Of a DNA stretch of 64,000 bases, positions 61,743 to 64,000 are shown one piece after another. The DNA is from Alphaproteobacteria bacterium. GTDB lineage: Bacteria > Pseudomonadota > Alphaproteobacteria > Paracaedibacterales > VGCI01. The stretch spans positions 1 through 64,000 of the forward strand of contig JAIESE010000042.1 of assembly GCA_019746225.1 (NCBI GenBank), given 5' to 3'. The notes under the pieces were generated by a model that made no database searches, was not told where the DNA came from, and saw only the letters and a program-made list of their open reading frames with translations. Position 1 is the stretch's first letter; the number at the start of each line of letters is the position of its first letter. Both the position numbers and the translations under genes were made by a program.

Positions 61743-63617
61743 ATGACAAAAACATCATCCAAAGACAACACATCAAACATCCCCTCCTCTACCGAAGATT
61801 TTGCAACCCTCCTTGAAGATTCCTTATCAGGCAAGACGAGCTTTGAGGGAAGCGTTGTAAAGGGCCTTATTGTTGGAATTCACAATGACATTGCTATTAT
61901 TGACGTCGGTTTAAAGTCCGAAGGTCGCGTGCCCATGAAGGAATTCACAGGCCATGGCCGGACCGTGGAGCTTCGCATTGGAGACACTGTTGATGTGTAT
62001 GTTGAACGCATGGAAGACAAAAATGGGGAAGCCCTCTTAAGCGTTGAGAAAGCGCGTCGTGAAGCAGTTTGGGGTGAACTCGATAAATCCTACCAAGATG
62101 GTATTCTTGTAAATGGTGTTATCTTTGGAAAGGTTAAGGGAGGTTTCGCTGTTGATTTGGATGGCGCTGTTGCCTTCTTGCCTGGCAGCCAAGTTGATAT
62201 CCGACCCATTCGCGATATCACGCCCTTGATGAATATCGTTCAACCGTTCAAACTTTTAAAAATGGATAAGGCGCGCAGCAACATCGTTGTTTCTCGCCGT
62301 TCTGTGCTTGAGGAAACAAGAGCTGAAGCCCGCACTGAGTTGGTTTCAAACTTATCCGAAGGTCAGATCCTAACAGGAGCTGTGAAGAATATTACGGACT
62401 ATGGTGCCTTTATCGATCTCGGGGGCGTTGATGGCTTACTTCACGTAACAGACATATCCTGGCGTCGTATTAATCACCCAAGCGACATTTTAAAGGTTGG
62501 CGAGAACATTCAAGTTCAAGTCATTCGCTTTAACAAGGAAAATCAACGCATTTCGTTGGGTATGAAGCAGCTGGAAGAAGATCCATGGAAGGGTGTTGAA
62601 GAACGCTACGTCATCGGCGGCCGCCGCAAGGGTATTGTTACAAATGTAACTGACTATGGGGCATTCATTGAACTAGAACCCGCTGTTGAAGGACTTATTT
62701 ACGTAACAGAAATGAGCTGGACAAAGAAGAATATTCATCCAGGCAAGATTCTTTCAACAAGCCAAGAAGTTGAAGTCCAAGTCTTGGATGTAGATATGAA
62801 TAAACGCCGTATTAGCCTTGGTTTGAAACAATGCCAAGAAAATCCATGGCAGAAATTCAAAGATACACATCCAATCGGGGACATCTTAGAAGGTGAAGTT
62901 AAGAATATTACGGAATTTGGTTTATTCGTTGGTGTCGCCCATGATCTCGACGGCATGGTTCACTTAACCGATTTGTCTTGGTCTAAATCTGGCGAAGAAG
63001 CCTTATCTGAATACAAGAAAGGTCAAATGATCAAGGTAAAGGTTCTTGATATTGATGCGGAAAAAGAGCGTATCAGCCTTGGCGTGAAACAACTTGAGAA
63101 GGATTCCTTTGCCACAAGCTCGACAGGGCTCAAAAAAGGGGATATCGTAACGGGCACCATTTCAGCCGTTCTTGACAAGGGAATTGAAGTTGATCTCGAA
63201 GGTGGCCTTGTTGGCTCAATCCGAAAAGCTGACTTGTCCCGTGATCGCGACTGGCAACGTCCAGATCGATTTGCTGTCGGTGAGAAAGTTGATGCTAAAA
63301 TAGCCTCCATTGATCGCGCAACACGCAAGGTTATTATGTCCATTAAAGCCAGAGAAATTGACGAAGAAAAGCAAGTCATGTCTGAGTTTGGCTCTTCTGA
63401 TAGCGGTGCAAGTCTCGGAGACATCTTGGGCGCGGCAATGAGCAAAGCAAAAGCAAAAGCCAAAGAGGCTGACTCAGCTCCTAAGAAGGCTGAAGCAGCT
63501 CCTAAAAAGGCGGCAAAAGCACCATCAAACGATGAAGCCCCCAAAGAAAAAGCAGCAGCAAAGAAAGCTCCTGCAGAGAAAAAGCCTGCCGCAAAAAAGG
63601 CTGCTCCTAAAAAATAA
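61743..63617 (+). CDS. rpsA: 30S ribosomal protein S1 with a Lys/Ala-rich tail
   Basis: A 624-residue mRNA-binding ribosomal protein. Six S1 repeats are visible; the later four are closely similar, each with a TDYGAFI- or TEFGLFV-like strand and a closing RISLGLKQ-like strand. Helices of the N-terminal domain dock on S2. Beyond about residue 565 comes an extra tail of about 59 residues of Lys, Ala and Pro (for example AAAKKAPAEKKPAAKKAAPK) that E. coli S1 lacks. It may bind nucleic acid. It is adjacent to cmk. Confidence 0.96.
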   Translation: MTKTSSKDNTSNIPSSTEDFATLLEDSLSGKTSFEGSVVKGLIVGIHNDIAIIDVGLKSEGRVPMKEFTGHGRTVELRIGDTVDVYVERMEDKNGEALLSVEKARREAVWGELDKSYQDGILVNGVIFGKVKGGFAVDLDGAVAFLPGSQVDIRPIRDITPLMNIVQPFKLLKMDKARSNIVVSRRSVLEETRAEARTELVSNLSEGQILTGAVKNITDYGAFIDLGGVDGLLHVTDISWRRINHPSDILKVGENIQVQVIRFNKENQRISLGMKQLEEDPWKGVEERYVIGGRRKGIVTNVTDYGAFIELEPAVEGLIYVTEMSWTKKNIHPGKILSTSQEVEVQVLDVDMNKRRISLGLKQCQENPWQKFKDTHPIGDILEGEVKNITEFGLFVGVAHDLDGMVHLTDLSWSKSGEEALSEYKKGQMIKVKVLDIDAEKERISLGVKQLEKDSFATSSTGLKKGDIVTGTISAVLDKGIEVDLEGGLVGSIRKADLSRDRDWQRPDRFAVGEKVDAKIASIDRATRKVIMSIKAREIDEEKQVMSEFGSSDSGASLGDILGAAMSKAKAKAKEADSAPKKAEAAPKKAAKAPSNDEAPKEKAAAKKAPAEKKPAAKKAAPKK

Positions 63618-63640
63618 GGGTATGCTTAACTCTTAATGTA

Positions 63641-63706
63641 TTTTACCTCTCGCCAAGCCCAAGTATACCCCACAAGGGTGGTCAAGGGTCACGCGAGAGG
63701 TTAAAA
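63641..63706. other. Inverted repeat after rpsA
   Basis: TTTTACCTCTCGC (63641-63653) pairs with GCGAGAGGTTAAAA (63693-63706), with one extra base. The inner 39 bases can form a shorter hairpin around ACCCCACAAGGGTGGT. There is no U-run after the right arm except the A/T pairing itself. It may be a terminator for rpsA or a stable 3' RNA structure. Confidence 0.5.
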
Positions 63707-63798
63707 TGCAAATTTATATATGTATTTCAATCCCTCCTATCTATTTTCACTCTATTTGCTAAACTGATCGTGACTATACCTAATTGTAGGAGATGATT

Positions 63799-64000
63799 AT
63801 GCTCGACCCGTACCTTAGAAAACTCATCGATCCCCATATGAAGACTGCTGGCAAATACCTTGCAGAACTTGGCATCGCTCCCAACACGATGACGCTCCTT
63901 GGCTTTGGCTTCGGTCTCTTGGCTATGGGAGCCATTGTGCAACATCAGTACACAATTGCAGCATGTTTGATTGCTCTCAATCGACTCCTTGATGGCTTGG
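63799..64000 (+). CDS. CDP-alcohol phosphatidyltransferase family protein, cut by the window edge
   Basis: The first 67 residues of a membrane enzyme. It starts at ATG 63799 with TAGGAGATG upstream. It has MLDPYLRKLIDPHMK, a NTMTLLGFGFGLLAM segment and ends within NRLLDGL, which matches the start of the family motif DGxxAR. Such enzymes join a CDP-alcohol to a second alcohol in phospholipid synthesis (for example phosphatidylglycerol-phosphate or phosphatidylserine). The substrate cannot be told from this part. The gene continues past the window. Confidence 0.8.
   Translation, partial: MLDPYLRKLIDPHMKTAGKYLAELGIAPNTMTLLGFGFGLLAMGAIVQHQYTIAACLIALNRLLDGL

Overview
The window reads as chromosomal DNA of an alphaproteobacterium with an intracellular life style, most likely a member of the Holosporales or a close relative. 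Alphaproteobacterial marks are the short prolyl-tRNA synthetase next to lolC-lolD, the FYDLN-acid protein, the xerD-accA pair, the HIG1-type small membrane protein and the etfB-etfA-hydroxyacyl-CoA dehydrogenase run. Host association is inferred from an EamA carrier closely resembling the rickettsial S-adenosylmethionine carrier, a Fic protein, two tandem MFS carriers and an unusually large number of Sec-exported proteins of unknown function. No rRNA, tRNA or CRISPR array was found.

Layout. 1-6.4 kb: a possible IS or ORF remnant, a VOC protein, several exported unknowns, an exported peptide deformylase homologue that seems to start at ATT, ErpA and an orphan EnvZ-like kinase. 6.7-12.3 kb: FYDLN protein, a 45-residue membrane protein, xerD, accA, an exported GNAT-like protein and recG. 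12.3-22.2 kb: a minus-strand phage or gene-transfer-agent-like cluster. It has portal, protease, capsid, head-tail connectors, a baseplate-like set, a fibre-like protein, endolysin and holin, but no terminase, tail tube or tape measure. The SAM-carrier-like gene lies inside it on the other strand. 22.3-34.4 kb: a three-repeat cysteine protein, aspartate aminotransferase, Fic with a 30-bp repeat array at its promoter side, parC, exported proteins, rpsD and an L,D-transpeptidase. 34.4-46.7 kb: dxs-yggT-folD, a DsbA-like protein, two MFS carriers, HIG1 protein, PduO-type adenosyltransferase, etfB-etfA-hbd and xseB-ispA.

46.9-56.2 kb is an island of exported, lineage-specific proteins. Two tandem paralogues share a C-terminal domain of about 75 residues. 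They are followed by a palindromic repeat element, a coiled-coil repeat protein, a 179-residue protein, a 1.3-kb AT-rich non-coding stretch with a G-quadruplex motif, a 926-residue helical-repeat protein and an outer-membrane barrel. 56.3-64 kb returns to housekeeping genes: proS, lolC-lolD, a glycosyltransferase, cmk, rpsA and the start of a CDP-alcohol phosphatidyltransferase.

Functionally, the housekeeping genes cover isoprenoid precursors (dxs, ispA), fatty-acid and electron-transfer steps (accA, etfAB, hbd), one-carbon metabolism (folD), DNA maintenance (xerD, recG, parC, xseB) and envelope assembly (lolCD, L,D-transpeptidase, DsbA-like). The most novel material is the set of exported unknowns, most of which carry a clear signal peptide and several of which are built from internal repeats.
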